Shown here one piece after another: positions 10,790 to 22,617 of a stretch of 64,000 bases of DNA (position 1 is the stretch's first letter; the number at the start of each line of letters is the position of its first letter). The stretch is from assembly GCF_026262505.1 (NCBI RefSeq), contig NC_067205.1, positions 5,146,001 through 5,210,000 on the forward strand, in the 5' to 3' direction. Made by a program: the position numbers and the translations under genes. The stretch comes from Trichomonas vaginalis G3. Its lineage: Eukaryota > Parabasalia > Trichomonadida > Trichomonadidae. A model generated the notes under the pieces. It was not told the DNA's origin. It saw only the letters and a list, made by a program, of their open reading frames with translations, and did not search any database.

Positions 10790-10892
10790 CAATTTTCCGA
10801 ATAAAAACTTCATTTTATACTAAACATCTTCGGGGCTAGAAGGGGCGCAGCCCCTGGAAGTCCCAGTACTTTTTTTTTTTTTTTTTTTTTTT
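10790..10892. repeat. Right terminus of Polinton A with GC palindrome, then T-run
   Basis: The 3' end carries AGGGGC-gca-GCCCCT (10841-10855) and ends ...TCCCAGTACT at 10870. It is followed by 22 consecutive T (10871-10892) and then AT-rich DNA. Read inward the terminus begins AGTACTGGGA, which fits the AG start of Polinton inverted repeats. The matching left copy is outside the window, so the inverted repeat and target duplication cannot be confirmed. Confidence 0.55.
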
Positions 10893-11270
10893 AGCATGAT
10901 AGGATATGATGTCAAAAGTTAGAACATAACTTAGGATCTTGAGAAAAATGAAAAACAAAAATTACATAAAAAAAGAAAAATTTTATCTAATTTGTTTTTT
11001 TGGACCGAATAAGTAATTTTATTGAATTTCAATACGACACATAGATTTTATTATTAGTAATAAATATAATGGTTTACTATTAACAAGGAACCTAAACTAA
11101 TGAAAATTTGATTTCAAAGTAGTAGGATAGGACGGGTTTAGTGACTTTTTTTGTTACATCTATATATAGACGATGCATTAAAATATATTTATTTATAAAC
11201 CATTAAAAAAATTAACATTAATTTTAAAATAATTTATTTTTTTATCTTTTATAAAAGAAGCTATATATAG

Positions 11271-11834
11271 ATGATGTCAGATATTCCACGATTAATTAAA
11301 CATCATTTAAATCCTGAATGGGTTAAACTTCAATTTAAAAATGAAGATTGTGAATTATTAAATGAATATGAAAGCCAAAATAAGCTAATGAGGTATAAAT
11401 ATAATGATAAAGAATATTTAATTTCATGGAATCAATGGAGTCATAATCAAAGACCTCATAAACGAGAAGAAGAAATTGAAAATAATGAAATGGAAATCAT
11501 TGATGACATTAAAGAGGATGGAATTCCTGTTTATATTCAAAGATTTAAAGGGAAGCAATATTATAGAATTGTTAATCCTGAATACATAAAACATTTATTT
11601 AAAAAGGAAGACTGTGAATTATTAAACGCTAATGAATATGAAACCAATAAATCAAAACTGAGATATAAATATATTGGAAGTGATGAAAGATGCAAAGATA
11701 AAGATAAAGTTTATTCAGTTTCATATAATGAATGGAAAACCAATAAGATGAAAAAACATTTAGGAGATTATGGGAAATGTTCTGAATTCTTTAAATCTAG
11801 TATGTACGAGAGAGTAAAATTTTTGTTTCAGTAA
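11271..11834 (+). CDS. Unknown two-repeat protein, left palindrome arm, 187 aa
   Basis: I do not recognise the family. The protein has two copies of a ~55-70-residue unit (about residues 5-57 and 85-155), each with the pattern K-x-EDCELLN, then L-RYKY, then a final S-[WY]-N-[QE]-W. They are separated by an acidic linker (about 67-84). The start is ATG-ATG at 11271, just after a TATATATAG stretch; no TCAYTW initiator is visible. The gene faces the palindrome centre. The twin at 18111-18656 is identical over the first ~168 residues, and a single-base length difference near the end (GGG versus GG) gives different C-termini. The paired W/Y units could form a small DNA-binding fold, but that is inference. 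Confidence 0.65.
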   Translation: MMSDIPRLIKHHLNPEWVKLQFKNEDCELLNEYESQNKLMRYKYNDKEYLISWNQWSHNQRPHKREEEIENNEMEIIDDIKEDGIPVYIQRFKGKQYYRIVNPEYIKHLFKKEDCELLNANEYETNKSKLRYKYIGSDERCKDKDKVYSVSYNEWKTNKMKKHLGDYGKCSEFFKSSMYERVKFLFQ

Positions 11835-12180
11835 TTGGTTTAACAACGTTTATTTTTTGTTGAACATTTTCACTTTCATTTATTTCTTCCTCCTCTGTTT
11901 CATTTATTTTTAAAATCGGTTTCATTTATCATAAATGGATAAACTTTCACCAATATATTTATATCTCAGTTTTGATTTAGCATTTTCATATTCATTATTT
12001 TTGTTTCAGTAATTGGTTTAACAACGTTATTTTTTGTTGAACATTTTCACTTTCATTTATTTCTTCCTCCTCTGTTTCATTTATTTTTAAAATTGGTTTC
12101 ATTTATCATTAAATAAAAAATTAAAATTTAAGTGATGAAAATGAAAATGTTCAACAAAAAATAAACGTTGTTAAACCAAT
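11797..12180 (-). repeat. Left-arm copy of acidic mini-gene repeats
   Basis: This is the mirror of right-arm 17740-18131. Two copies of a segment occur here: on the minus strand each reads as a short acidic peptide starting MKPILKINETEEEE. They are separated by a fragment matching the second domain of the neighbouring gene (KSKLRYKYIG). A third, partly inverted copy lies near 12130-12180. They look like gene fragments duplicated and flipped during growth of the palindrome. Confidence 0.5.
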
Positions 12181-14827
12181 AATTAATATCCCTATCAAGT
12201 TTCGTTAATGTTTTGTCATGACTTCTTCGTATATGTTTTGTCATGATTTCATTGTAATGAGCGTAAACTCTATGTCAAACATGAACGTAAATGTTTTGTC
12301 AAACATGAACGTAAACTCTATGTCAAACATGAACGTAAATGCTTTGTCATGACTTCTTCGTATATGTTTTGTCATGATTTCATCGTTAATGCTTTGTCAA
12401 ACATGAACGTAAATGTTTTGTCATGATGATTTTATCGTAATGAGTGTAAATGACCCAAAAATAATGTTTAGGGTAGATGGTTTCCGGTTATTCAATAATG
12501 AATTATTTTTGAAGAACTGAAGGTGTCACTACGTCACCATGTGTCACTCGGTTAATTAACTTCTCTGAAAAAATGAGACAACATGACATTTTGACAACAC
12601 AGCAGGATTAATGAGGAAGGCACTTATGAATTATTTTTGAAGAACTGAAGGTGTCACTACGTCACCATGTGTCACTCGGTTAATTAACTTCTCTGAAAAA
12701 ATGAGACAACATGACATTTTGACAACACAGCAGGATTAATGAGGAAGGCACTTATGAATTATTTTTGAAGAACTGAAGGTGTCACTACGTCACCATGTGT
12801 CACTCGGTTAATTAACTTCTCTTAAAATTACTGACAACATGACATTTTGACAACAGTCCAGGAAATAAACTTCATCGTAAATGTTTTGTCATGATTTCAT
12901 CGTAAATGCTTTGTCATGACTTCATCGTAAATGTTTTGTCATGATTTCATCGTAAATGTTTTGTCATGATTTCATCGTAAATGTTTTGTCAAGATTTCAT
13001 CGTATATGCTTTGTCAAACATGAACGTTAATGCTTTGTCAAAACTTCATCGTAAACACTTTGTCATGATGATTTCATCGTAAACACTTTGTCAAACATGA
13101 ACGTAAATGCTTTGTCAAAACTTCATCGTAATGAGCATAAATGACTAAAAATTATTTCTGCAGTTCATCCGCTACATTATTAACTAATTAACTTCAGACA
13201 TAAAATATATTTAGTTTCGATGAAGTTTTGACAACACAGCAGGAGGAAGGCATTTATGAATTATTTTTGAATAACTGAAGGTGTCACTATGTCACTCGGT
13301 TATTTAACTCATGACATTTAGACAACAACACAGGTCATTCAATAATTAATTATTTTTGAAGAACTGAAGGTGTCACTATGTCACCATGTGTCACTCGGTT
13401 AATTAACTTCTCTGAAAAAATGAGACAACATGACATTTTGACAACAACACAGGAGGAAGGTAGTTATGAATTATTTTTGAAGAACTGAAGGGGTCACCAG
13501 GTCACCAGGTCACCAGGTCATTTAACTTCTCTAAAAAAATGAGACAACATGACATTTAGACAACAGGTATGAAAGGAGGAAGGCAGTTATGAATTATTTT
13601 TGAAGAACTGAAGGTGTCACTACGTCACCATGTGTCACTCGGTTAATTAACTTCTCTGAAAAAATGAGACAACATGACATTTTGACAACAGTCCAGGATT
13701 AATGAGGAAGGCACTTATGACTTATTTTTGAAGAACTGAAGGAGTCACCAGGTCACCAGGTCACCAGGTAATTTAACTTCTCTGAAAAAATGTGACAACA
13801 TGACATTTTGACAACATCATGGGTTATTCAATAATTAATTATTTTTGAAGAACTGAAGGGGTCACCAGGTCACCAGGTCACCAGGTAATTTAACTTCTCT
13901 GAAAAAATGAGACAACATGACATTTTGACAACAGTCCCGGAAATGTTTTGTCATGATTTCTTCATCGTAATGAGCGTATATGCTTTGTCAAACATGAGCG
14001 TATATGCTTTGTCATGATTTCTTCATCGTACATGTTTTGTCATGATTTCTTCATCGTAATGAGCGTATATGCTTTGTCAAACATGAGCGTAAATGATCCA
14101 AAAATAATGTTTAGGGTAGATGGTTAGATCTAACTTCATTTCTACCCTCATTTCTACCCTCATGAATTTTCATATGGAATCTCTTCGTAAATGTTTTGTC
14201 ATGATTTCTTCATCGTAATGAGCGTAAATGATTTGTCGAAACTTCATCGTATATGCTTTGTCAAACATGAACGTAAATGATTTGTCGAAACTTCTTCATC
14301 GTAAATGTTTTGTCATGATTTCTTCGTTTATGTTTTGTCATGATTTCTTCATCGTAATGAGCGTAAATGATTTGTCGAAACTTCATCGTATATGCTTTGT
14401 CAAACATGAACGTAAATGATTTGTCGAAACTTCTTCATCGTAAATGTTTTGTCAAACATGAACGTAAATGATTTGTCGAAACTTCTTCATCGTAAATGTT
14501 TTGTCATGATTTCTTCGTAAATGTTTTGTCATGATTTCTTCATCGTAATGAGCGTAAATGATTTGTCGAAACTTCATCGTATATGCTTTGTCAAACATGA
14601 ACGTAAATGATTTGTCGAAACTTCTTCATCGTAAATGTTTTGTCATGATTTCTTCGTTTATGTTTTGTCATGATTTCTTCATCGTAATGAGCGTACATGT
14701 TTTGTCGAAACTTCTTCATCGTAATGAGCGTAAATGATCCAAAAATAATGTTTAGGGTAGAATGTTAGATCTAACACCTTTTCTAACATGTTTTCTAACA
14801 TGGAGGATTTCATTAGATATACACATT
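12181..14827. repeat. Left-arm tandem repeats
   Basis: Two interleaved repeat classes fill the arm. Class 1 is short (about 25-35 bp) units built on TTTGTCATGATTTC, TTCATCGTAA and TTTGTCAAACATGAACG. Class 2 is ~125-bp units starting GAATTATTTTTGAAGAACTG, with GTCACTACGTCACCATGTG or GGTCACCAGGTCACCAGG inside and ending near ATGACATTTTGACAAC. No gene is supported; small open frames in it arise from the repeats. Confidence 0.8.
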
Positions 14828-14974
14828 ATTTGCTGAAAGTATCCTAAAAATATTTGATGGACTTTAACTAAAATAATGTTTAGGGAAGAATGTTTATATC
14901 AGATGAAACAGTAAAGTATTATATCTATTAAATCGTCTATGATGTAAATTATGTATAGAATGAAAAGGAGGAAG
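14828..14974. other. Palindrome centre spacer
   Basis: This 147-bp stretch is not mirrored between the arms. It contains a variant of the arm sequence (AAAATAATGTTTAGGGAAGAATG, compare AAAATAATGTTTAGGGTAGAATG in the arm), so part of it is a diverged arm repeat. No gene or clear secondary element is seen. Confidence 0.6.
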
Positions 14975-17740
14975 AATGTGTATATCTAATGAAATCCTCC
15001 ATGTTAGAAAACATGTTAGAAAAGGTGTTAGATCTAACATTCTACCCTAAACATTATTTTTGGATCATTTACGCTCATTACGATGAAGAAGTTTCGACAA
15101 AACATGTACGCTCATTACGATGAAGAAATCATGACAAAACATAAACGAAGAAATCATGACAAAACATTTACGATGAAGAAGTTTCGACAAATCATTTACG
15201 TTCATGTTTGACAAAGCATATACGATGAAGTTTCGACAAATCATTTACGCTCATTACGATGAAGAAATCATGACAAAACATTTACGAAGAAATCATGACA
15301 AAACATTTACGATGAAGAAGTTTCGACAAATCATTTACGTTCATGTTTGACAAAACATTTACGATGAAGAAGTTTCGACAAATCATTTTACGTCATGTTT
15401 GACAAAAGCATATACGATGAAGTTTCGACAAATCATTTACGCTCATTACGATGAAGAAATCATGACAAAACATAAACGAAGAAATCATGACAAACATTTA
15501 CGATGAAGAAGTTTCGACAAATCATTTACGTTCATGTTTGACAAAGCATATACGATGAAGTTTCGACAAATCATTTACGCTCATTACGATGAAGAAATCA
15601 TGACAAAACATTTACGAAGAGATTCCATATGAAATTCATGAGGGTAGAAATGAGGGTAGAAATGAAGTTAGATCTAACCATCTACCCTAAACATTATTTT
15701 TGGATCATTTACGCTCATGTTTGACAAAGCATATACGCTCATTACGATGAAGAAATCATGACAAAACATGTACGATGAAGAAATCATGACAAAGCATATA
15801 CGCTCATGTTTGACAAAGCATATACGCTCATTACGATGAAGAAATCATGACAAAACATTTCCGGGACTGTTGTCAAAATGTCATGTTGTCTCATTTTTTC
15901 AGAGAAGTTAAATTACCTGGTGACCTGGTGACCTGGTGACCCCTTCAGTTCTTCAAAAATAATTAATTATTGAATAACCCATGATGTTGTCAAAATGTCA
16001 TGTTGTCACATTTTTTCAGAGAAGTTAAATTACCTGGTGACCTGGTGACCTGGTGACTCCTTCAGTTCTTCAAAAATAAGTCATAAGTGCCTTCCTCATT
16101 AATCCTGGACTGTTGTCAAAATGTCATGTTGTCTCATTTTTTCAGAGAAGTTAATTAACCGAGTGACACATGGTGACGTAGTGACACCTTCAGTTCTTCA
16201 AAAATAATTCATAACTGCCTTCCTCCTTTCATACCTGTTGTCTAAATGTCATGTTGTCTCATTTTTTTAGAGAAGTTAAATGACCTGGTGACCTGGTGAC
16301 CTGGTGACCCCTTCAGTTCTTCAAAAATAATTCATAACTACCTTCCTCCTATGTTGTTGTCTAAATGTCATGTTGTCACTATTTTCAAAAAGATGTTAAA
16401 TGACCTGGTGACCTGGTGACCTGGTGACCCCTTCAGTTCTTCAAAAATAATTCATAACTACCTTCCTCCTGTGTTGTTGTCAAAATGTCATGTTGTCTCA
16501 TTTTTTCAGAGAAGTTAATTAACCGAGTGACACATGGTGACATAGTGACACCTTCAGTTCTTCAAAAATAATTAATTATTGAATGACCTGTGTTGTTGTC
16601 TAAATGTCATGAGTTAAATAACCGAGTGACATAGTGACACCTTCAGTTATTCAAAAATAATTCATAAATGCCTTCCTCCTGCTGTGTTGTCAAAACTTCA
16701 TCGAAACTAAATATATTTTATGTCTGAAGTTAATTAGTTAATAATGTAGCGGATGAACTGCAGAAATAATTTTTAGTCATTTATGCTCATTACGATGAAG
16801 TTTTGACAAAGCATTTACGTTCATGTTTGACAAAGTGTTTACGATGAAATCATCATGACAAAGTGTTTACGATGAAGTTTTGACAAAGCATTAACGTTCA
16901 TGTTTGACAAAGCATATACGATGAAATCTTGACAAAACATTTACGATGAAATCATGACAAAACATTTACGATGAAATCATGACAAAACATTTACGATGAA
17001 GTCATGACAAAGCATTTACGATGAAATCATGACAAAACATTTACGATGAAGTTTATTTCCTGGACTGTTGTCAAAATGTCATGTTGTCAGTAATTTTAAG
17101 AGAAGTTAATTAACCGAGTGACACATGGTGACGTAGTGACACCTTCAGTTCTTCAAAAATAATTAATTATTGAATAACCTGAAACCATTAATCCTGCTGT
17201 GTTGTCAAAATGTCATGTTGTCTCATTTTTTCAGAGAAGTTAATTAACCGAGTGACACATGGTGACGTAGTGACACCTTCAGTTCTTCAAAAATAATTCA
17301 TAAGTGCCTTCCTCATTAATCCTGCTGTGTTGTCAAAATGTCATGTTGTCTCATTTTTTCAGAGAAGTTAATTAACCGAGTGACACATGGTGACGTAGTG
17401 ACACCTTCAGTTCTTCAAAAATAATTCATTATTGAATAACCGGAAACCATCTACCCTAAACATTATTTTTGGGTCATTTACACTCATTACGATAAAATCA
17501 TCATGACAAAACATTTACGTTCATGTTTGACAAAGCATTAACGATGAAATCATGACAAAACATATACGAAGAAGTCATGACAAAGCATTTACGTTCATGT
17601 TTGACATAGAGTTTACGTTCATGTTTGACAAAACATTTACGTTCATGTTTGACATAGAGTTTACGCTCATTACAATGAAATCATGACAAAACATATACGA
17701 AGAAGTCATGACAAAACATTAACGAAACTTGATAGGGATA
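14975..17740. repeat. Right-arm tandem repeats
   Basis: The mirror image of the left-arm arrays, with the same two repeat classes. It has one extra ~125-bp unit at about 16340-16440 with a variant centre (CACTATTTTCAAAAAGATG), and the junction near 17160-17190 differs from its left-arm counterpart. These tract-like differences set against long identical stretches suggest unequal exchange or gene conversion. Confidence 0.75.
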
Positions 17741-17824
17741 TTAATTATTGGTTTAACAACGTTTATTTTTTGTTGAACATTTTCATTTTCATCACTTAAA
17801 TTTTAATTTTTTATTTAATGATAA

Positions 17825-17962
17825 ATGAAACCAATTTTAAAAATAAATGAAACAGAGGAGGAAGAAATAAATGAAAGTGAAAATGTTCAACAAAAAATAA
17901 ACGTTGTTAAACCAATTACTGAAACAAAAATAATGAATATGAAAATGCTAAATCAAAACTGA
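17825..17962 (+). CDS. Short acidic peptide gene fragment, 45 codons
   Basis: ATG to TGA, 45 residues. It starts MKPILKINETEEEE and has VQQKINVVKPITE in the middle. A near copy follows at 18003-18131 (42 codons), identical for the first 36 residues, then diverging as it runs into the tail of the convergent twin gene. The sequence after the stop matches the second domain of the twin gene. It resembles an acidic linker plus domain fragment of a related protein, so it is more likely debris of a third gene copy than a functional peptide gene. Confidence 0.3.
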   Translation: MKPILKINETEEEEINESENVQQKINVVKPITETKIMNMKMLNQN

Positions 17963-18002
17963 GATATAAATATATTGGTGAAAGTTTATCCATTTATGAT
18001 AA

Positions 18003-18131
18003 ATGAAACCGATTTTAAAAATAAATGAAACAGAGGAGGAAGAAATAAATGAAAGTGAAAATGTTCAACAAAAAATAAACGTTGTTAAACCAATTACTGA
18101 AACAAAAATTTTACTCTCTCGTACATACTAG
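18003..18131 (+). CDS. Second copy of short acidic peptide fragment, 42 codons
   Basis: A near-duplicate of 17825-17962, with the same first 36 codons and a different end. It overlaps the 3' end of the minus-strand twin gene by about 20 bp. Functional coding is doubtful; it is listed because the duplication is exact enough to be recent. Confidence 0.25.
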   Translation: MKPILKINETEEEEINESENVQQKINVVKPITETKILLSRTY

Positions 18132-18656
18132 ATTTAAAGAATTCAGAACATTTCCATAATCTCCTAAATGTTTTTTCATCTTATTGGTTTTCCATTCATT
18201 ATATGAAACTGAATAAACTTTATCTTTATCTTTGCATCTTTCATCACTTCCAATATATTTATATCTCAGTTTTGATTTATTGGTTTCATATTCATTAGCG
18301 TTTAATAATTCACAGTCTTCCTTTTTAAATAAATGTTTTATGTATTCAGGATTAACAATTCTATAATATTGCTTCCCTTTAAATCTTTGAATATAAACAG
18401 GAATTCCATCCTCTTTAATGTCATCAATGATTTCCATTTCATTATTTTCAATTTCTTCTTCTCGTTTATGAGGTCTTTGATTATGACTCCATTGATTCCA
18501 TGAAATTAAATATTCTTTATCATTATATTTATACCTCATTAGCTTATTTTGGCTTTCATATTCATTTAATAATTCACAATCTTCATTTTTAAATTGAAGT
18601 TTAACCCATTCAGGATTTAAATGATGTTTAATTAATCGTGGAATATCTGACATCAT
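18111..18656 (-). CDS. Unknown two-repeat protein, right palindrome arm, 181 aa
   Basis: The mirror twin of the gene at 11271-11834, 181 residues, starting MMSDIPRLIKHH. It has the same two EDCELLN...RYKY...S[WY]N[QE]W units. Protein identity is complete over the first ~168 residues, and the C-terminus differs (GNVLNSLNLVCTRE) because of a one-base length difference. It transcribes inward, toward the palindrome centre, like its twin. Retention of the open frame in both arms suggests either very recent palindrome formation or conversion keeping the two alike. Confidence 0.65.
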   Translation of the reverse strand: MMSDIPRLIKHHLNPEWVKLQFKNEDCELLNEYESQNKLMRYKYNDKEYLISWNQWSHNQRPHKREEEIENNEMEIIDDIKEDGIPVYIQRFKGKQYYRIVNPEYIKHLFKKEDCELLNANEYETNKSKLRYKYIGSDERCKDKDKVYSVSYNEWKTNKMKKHLGDYGNVLNSLNLVCTRE

Positions 18657-19344
18657 CTATATATAGCTTCTTTTATAAAAGATAAAAAAATAAATTATTT
18701 TAAAATTAATGTTAATTTTTTTAATGGTTTATAAATAAATATATTTTAATGCATCGTCTATATATAGATGTAACAAAAAAAGTCACTAAACCCGTCCTAT
18801 CCTACTACTTTTCAAATATTGTATATGATTATCATAGATTACCAAAATATATTGCTATTTATGAGGATATAATATTGATTATTAGTAAATCGTATAAATT
18901 TAATAAATATACCATGAATATTGAATGAATTTCTTGATTCATAGGGGTAAAACGCGCTTTTATATGATTTAGACAGAGAATTTATGAGATGTAAATAACA
19001 CAATAAAGGTTTATATTGAATATTTTCTAAAAATAAATCGAAATTATAAAAAACAATACATTCATTTATTCATTGAAACTACTTGGACAAATATGAAACA
19101 AGCATTCAGGCAATACTTTTGAGACTTCAACGCATCTGATATATTTTTATATATACTTCACCTCTTATGCTTAGAGTGGAGGTATTGAGATCGTATAAGT
19201 ATAGATGATGAGCTCACATTCAGATATGATGTGTGAACTTCTGTTTTCACTGCAATTTTGAATCAGAATAAACTTAAAACAAGAATAAAATGATATACTC
19301 ACTCTCTAAATGTGTTCGAGATTTAAAGTTGTATGAATAAAACG

Positions 19345-19393
19345 ATTCATCTTTCGAAGCCTCCCATTTAATGAGAGACTTCGAAAGATGAAT
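19345..19393. repeat. 49-bp hairpin, shares core with the hairpin at 49212
   Basis: The stem ATTCATCTTTCGAAG (19345-19359) pairs perfectly with 19379-19393. The loop holds CCTCCCATTTAATGAGAGA. The inner 29 bp match the inner part of the hairpin at 49212-49260 at about 24 of 29 positions, including a paired change in the stem (A:T here, G:C there). Confidence 0.8.
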
Positions 19394-22300
19394 GTATTCA
19401 TGTAGATGAAATACTATATATGACCATGTGTGATACTAAAGATATCAAAATGTTCATTTTTAAGTGCAATAGAAGGGTTATCTCTCGTAAAATCTCAATT
19501 TAAGGAAGATTTAGAAAGAACTCCTTTCCTAAGTAGATAGTGTGTGGTTTCTGTCTTTTGGTTGATCAGGAACTATGAAATTAAGTCGGACAGAAAGAAG
19601 TTCTTTCCAAAACAGACTCCAAATGAGTTGTTCGAAAAGAACTTCCTTTGTATATGGATAATTGTAGTTACCGCACTGAAGTATGTGATTGTGATGATGG
19701 AGTTCTCGATAAATCTAAAATCGGATTAAGATTAATTGAAAACTCAAGTAATTCTTTGAAATCTTGTGTTGTCTGGCACTATAATAACCAAAGAATGAGA
19801 ATATTATGTTGAATGATGAGTACGTGTGCTCGGCATTCGCCGAGCGAATTGAGTTTAACGTACTATGAAAAAGTGACAAATTTGGGCTTTTTTTCCTAGG
19901 GTTATGATCTCTTCCTTTCTGCTCAATACAACAGAAAGGAAAGAATGAATTTGTACTCCCTAATTGATTACTACAATCTGTATCTATCTTTAACATAGAA
20001 TTAGCTGCATTGTGATTTATACTCCAGAATTATTTCAATTTAAGATCAACCTCGTAAATTTTAATCATATTGCACCAATACTCCTACGTTGAGATAAGAA
20101 CATGATTATACATACCAAAGCCCCATATTAAAAAATCAAAATTTAGCACCTCCATTATGCAACCACATTATTCGTCGCAAATAAGTATATTTACGCATAT
20201 TATGATGCATATTCACACAACTCGTATACATGAAAAAGTTATTAAAATCAGACAAAATTATTGCAATAAGGAAAAAAAAACAACTTTATTATATATGTTA
20301 GTAATGAATTACAAATATTTCTACAAAGAATGCTCAATACTTCATATAATCTTCGAATATTTCTTATTACAAGTTAATACATTTTGACTCGAACATGATA
20401 AACAAAAGCTGACACGCTGATTACTACATTTATGAAAATATAGTACGTTTCCATTCATCTGTTTACTTGTTTTTGTTGGAATAAAATCATTTTTTTTTTC
20501 TTTCATGAAATAAGAATTTTGCTGCGAAAGCAATATCTCTAACAATAATTAATACATTACGTCAACTCTGGAATGAGTATTTATCAAATATGATATCAAA
20601 ATCAAAAATTAGTTTTTTTTATGAGTCAAAACGATGTAAATTGATTATTTGACTAATTATCAAATACTTTGATTTTCCAAATTTTTTTCGAAATTGATTT
20701 TTTCATGTGAAATTCAAATTGTTTAATTTCATTTTTTGAAATTTTGAATTTTTTTGGAATTTTGAGTTGATCAATTCAGCAGAATTGATAATGCTATTGC
20801 TTTAGGGCATACCACAAGGTGATGAATAAAAGGTGACATTAACAAATTATTTTAAATCACAAATATCATCCTCATCAACTTTAATTCTAAAAAGAACTGT
20901 ACTGAATTATGAAAATGCATGATTTACATTATTAAAATCTTTGAATGAAAATAGTACAAGATAAGTTTTTTATTCATTTTTAATTAGATTTAAACGAAAA
21001 AACTACTCCATATTAAAATTTAAGTCGAGAAATCGTATTTTGTTCTTATTTGTTAGCATTTTGTAGACATTCTAATCTTGAATTAATTTGTTACATGATA
21101 TTATTAACAAATTTAACTGAAAAAAATATGTTAATATGGAATAAACCATGATTATATAAGCTATCAATGCTATATATACATATGTAAAAGATTCATATTA
21201 ACTCAATTAACAAAAAATGATAGATTTTCATAAAGGTTCAATCTAGGTTCGTCCGAAAATTTTGATTTTTATATAGAAGACATAGTTTCATATACATAAT
21301 TAAATTTTCAAACAAATTTGATCATACCATTTATTAAGCAGGATAGTATATTAATTACTATCAGTATAAAAATATAAAAATGATTATATTTAATTATTGC
21401 ATAATTTAGTCAAAGAGTTATAAGCCTCAAGTGATCGTTATCACCTTCAATGCACGTATACTTTATTGATTCATAGATATTTAATCTATGTTTGACATGT
21501 TGTTGTCGTCATTCGTTTTGTTTCCATTCTTCCTAAGTTAGAATTAGAGAATACACCATCCACATCATCTAATTTGGTCCTCAGCGATAGATTGGTTCAT
21601 TTTGGAGGAGTCCCATCAGACAGTTTTCGAGCACCAAATATCAAATTTTAATGTATACAAATCTTTAGTGATTTATCTCTTTTATGATGAGTAAAAGGTT
21701 TCTGCTCATCAACATTTGATTTCCGACATATATGATTTCTAATTGCAATTATTTACTTTCTTTTTATAATCTAACTCTGTGACTCATACCATAAATTAAT
21801 TATTGGAAAGTGTCAATATGTTTGGCACAACGCATGGCGGAAGATACCAAACCATGCAGGGAATATGATACGTTTAAGATCTCCGAACTTTTTTTCCAAA
21901 AATTTTCTATCGTTGCCCTACCTCTTCGATTTCTCCTTCATTCAAAACTGCGTATCCGAAGATATGGGATCAATTAACATCCTAGTCAGATCAATGAACG
22001 ATTATCAAAATATTGCTCAAAGAATAATTGAAAAAATTTTTCCGGTGGTCATCAACTATTTTTAGCCAAAATTGTGAGAACGTTCATACCCATGAATTAT
22101 ATAGTAAAAATAATTTATCCAACATATTTATTCCTTCTGGCAATTTTTTTTTCGAAATTTTCATCCATTTTTTCATCCTTGTTATTAATTCATGTACGGC
22201 TATTCAAACAGTATAGCTAAATTTTATTACCATCCGTTCTCATTGTTTCATTGTCAACTTCAATCCTAAATTTTTGTGCCGAATTCAACAAAATGCTATA

Positions 22301-22480
22301 TTCAATTTAATAAGAGTCAGCATAATTACAATAGTTTTAACCACAAACTCCTAAATCTTTAACACTTTTATGTAAAATCCCGACATCCATTTGGCTACAT
22401 ATCAGTCTATGCCATAGTTTCTTTTTGTCAAATATGATTAATGAAATAACATGACAATCAATCTTTTCATTCCAGAAAAT

Positions 22481-22617
22481 TTACACTTTTTCGACGTTTT
22501 GTCAGGGGCGCGAAGCGACCCAAAAATGTCGGAAAAGTGTAATTCTCAGGTATATGATTATTTTTGCTTTTAATGCCGAACAGCATTTGAATCAAAAATA
22601 ATCGTATGTCTGAGAAT
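22481..22617. repeat. Two abutting hairpins
   Basis: The first (22481-22542) is TTACACTTTTTCGAC paired with GTCGGAAAAGTGTAA, with an inner GC palindrome GGGGCGC-gaa-GCGACCC. The second (22542-22617) is ATTCTCAG...GATTATTTTTG paired with CAAAAATAATC...CTGAGAAT. They touch end to end. They lie in non-coding DNA and carry no gene. Confidence 0.75.

Larger units (their letters stand above)
1..10870. mobile_element. Polinton/Maverick element A (right part only)
   Basis: A run of virus-like genes on both strands: packaging ATPase, SF3 primase-helicase region, capsid-like region and several unknown proteins. It ends at a terminal sequence that, read inward, begins AGTACTGGGACTTCC and contains a GC palindrome. 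The AG-type terminus and gene set fit Polintons/Mavericks, which are abundant in T. vaginalis. The left end, and any polymerase or integrase, lie outside the window. Several flanking genes look whole, but the capsid and helicase regions are clearly decayed, with roughly ten breaks in total. It is therefore an inactive copy of moderate age that still reads well in places. Confidence 0.85.
11116..18811. repeat. 7.7-kb palindrome (giant inverted repeat) with twin inward genes
   Basis: The left arm 11116-14827 is repeated in inverted order as the right arm 14975-18811, around a 147-bp spacer. Matching landmarks include GTAGTAGGATAGGACGGG at 11120 against CCCGTCCTATCCTACTAC at 18790, the gene at 11271 against its twin ending at 18656, and the hexamer-rich TTAGATCTAAC blocks on either side of the centre. 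The right arm is about 125 bp longer, matching one extra copy of an internal ~125-bp unit (around 16340-16440). Flanking DNA outside the arms differs. This is a very large foldback-like element of unknown family; no transposase motif is visible. Confidence 0.9.

Noticed and set aside
14228-14419. 63-codon gene in the left arm
   Set aside because: Made entirely of tandem repeat words (MICRNFIVYAL and FVMISSFMFCHD type), with no counterpart outside the repeats.
12180-17740. CRISPR-like array
   Set aside because: Units are adjacent and mixed, with no constant repeat separated by unique spacers of fixed length, and the organism is a eukaryote.
11116-18811. Palindrome as a long-read library artefact
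   Set aside because: It has a non-mirrored 147-bp spacer, arms of different length with tract differences, and unrelated flanks. A missed-adaptor artefact would mirror the read without these. Not fully excluded without reads.
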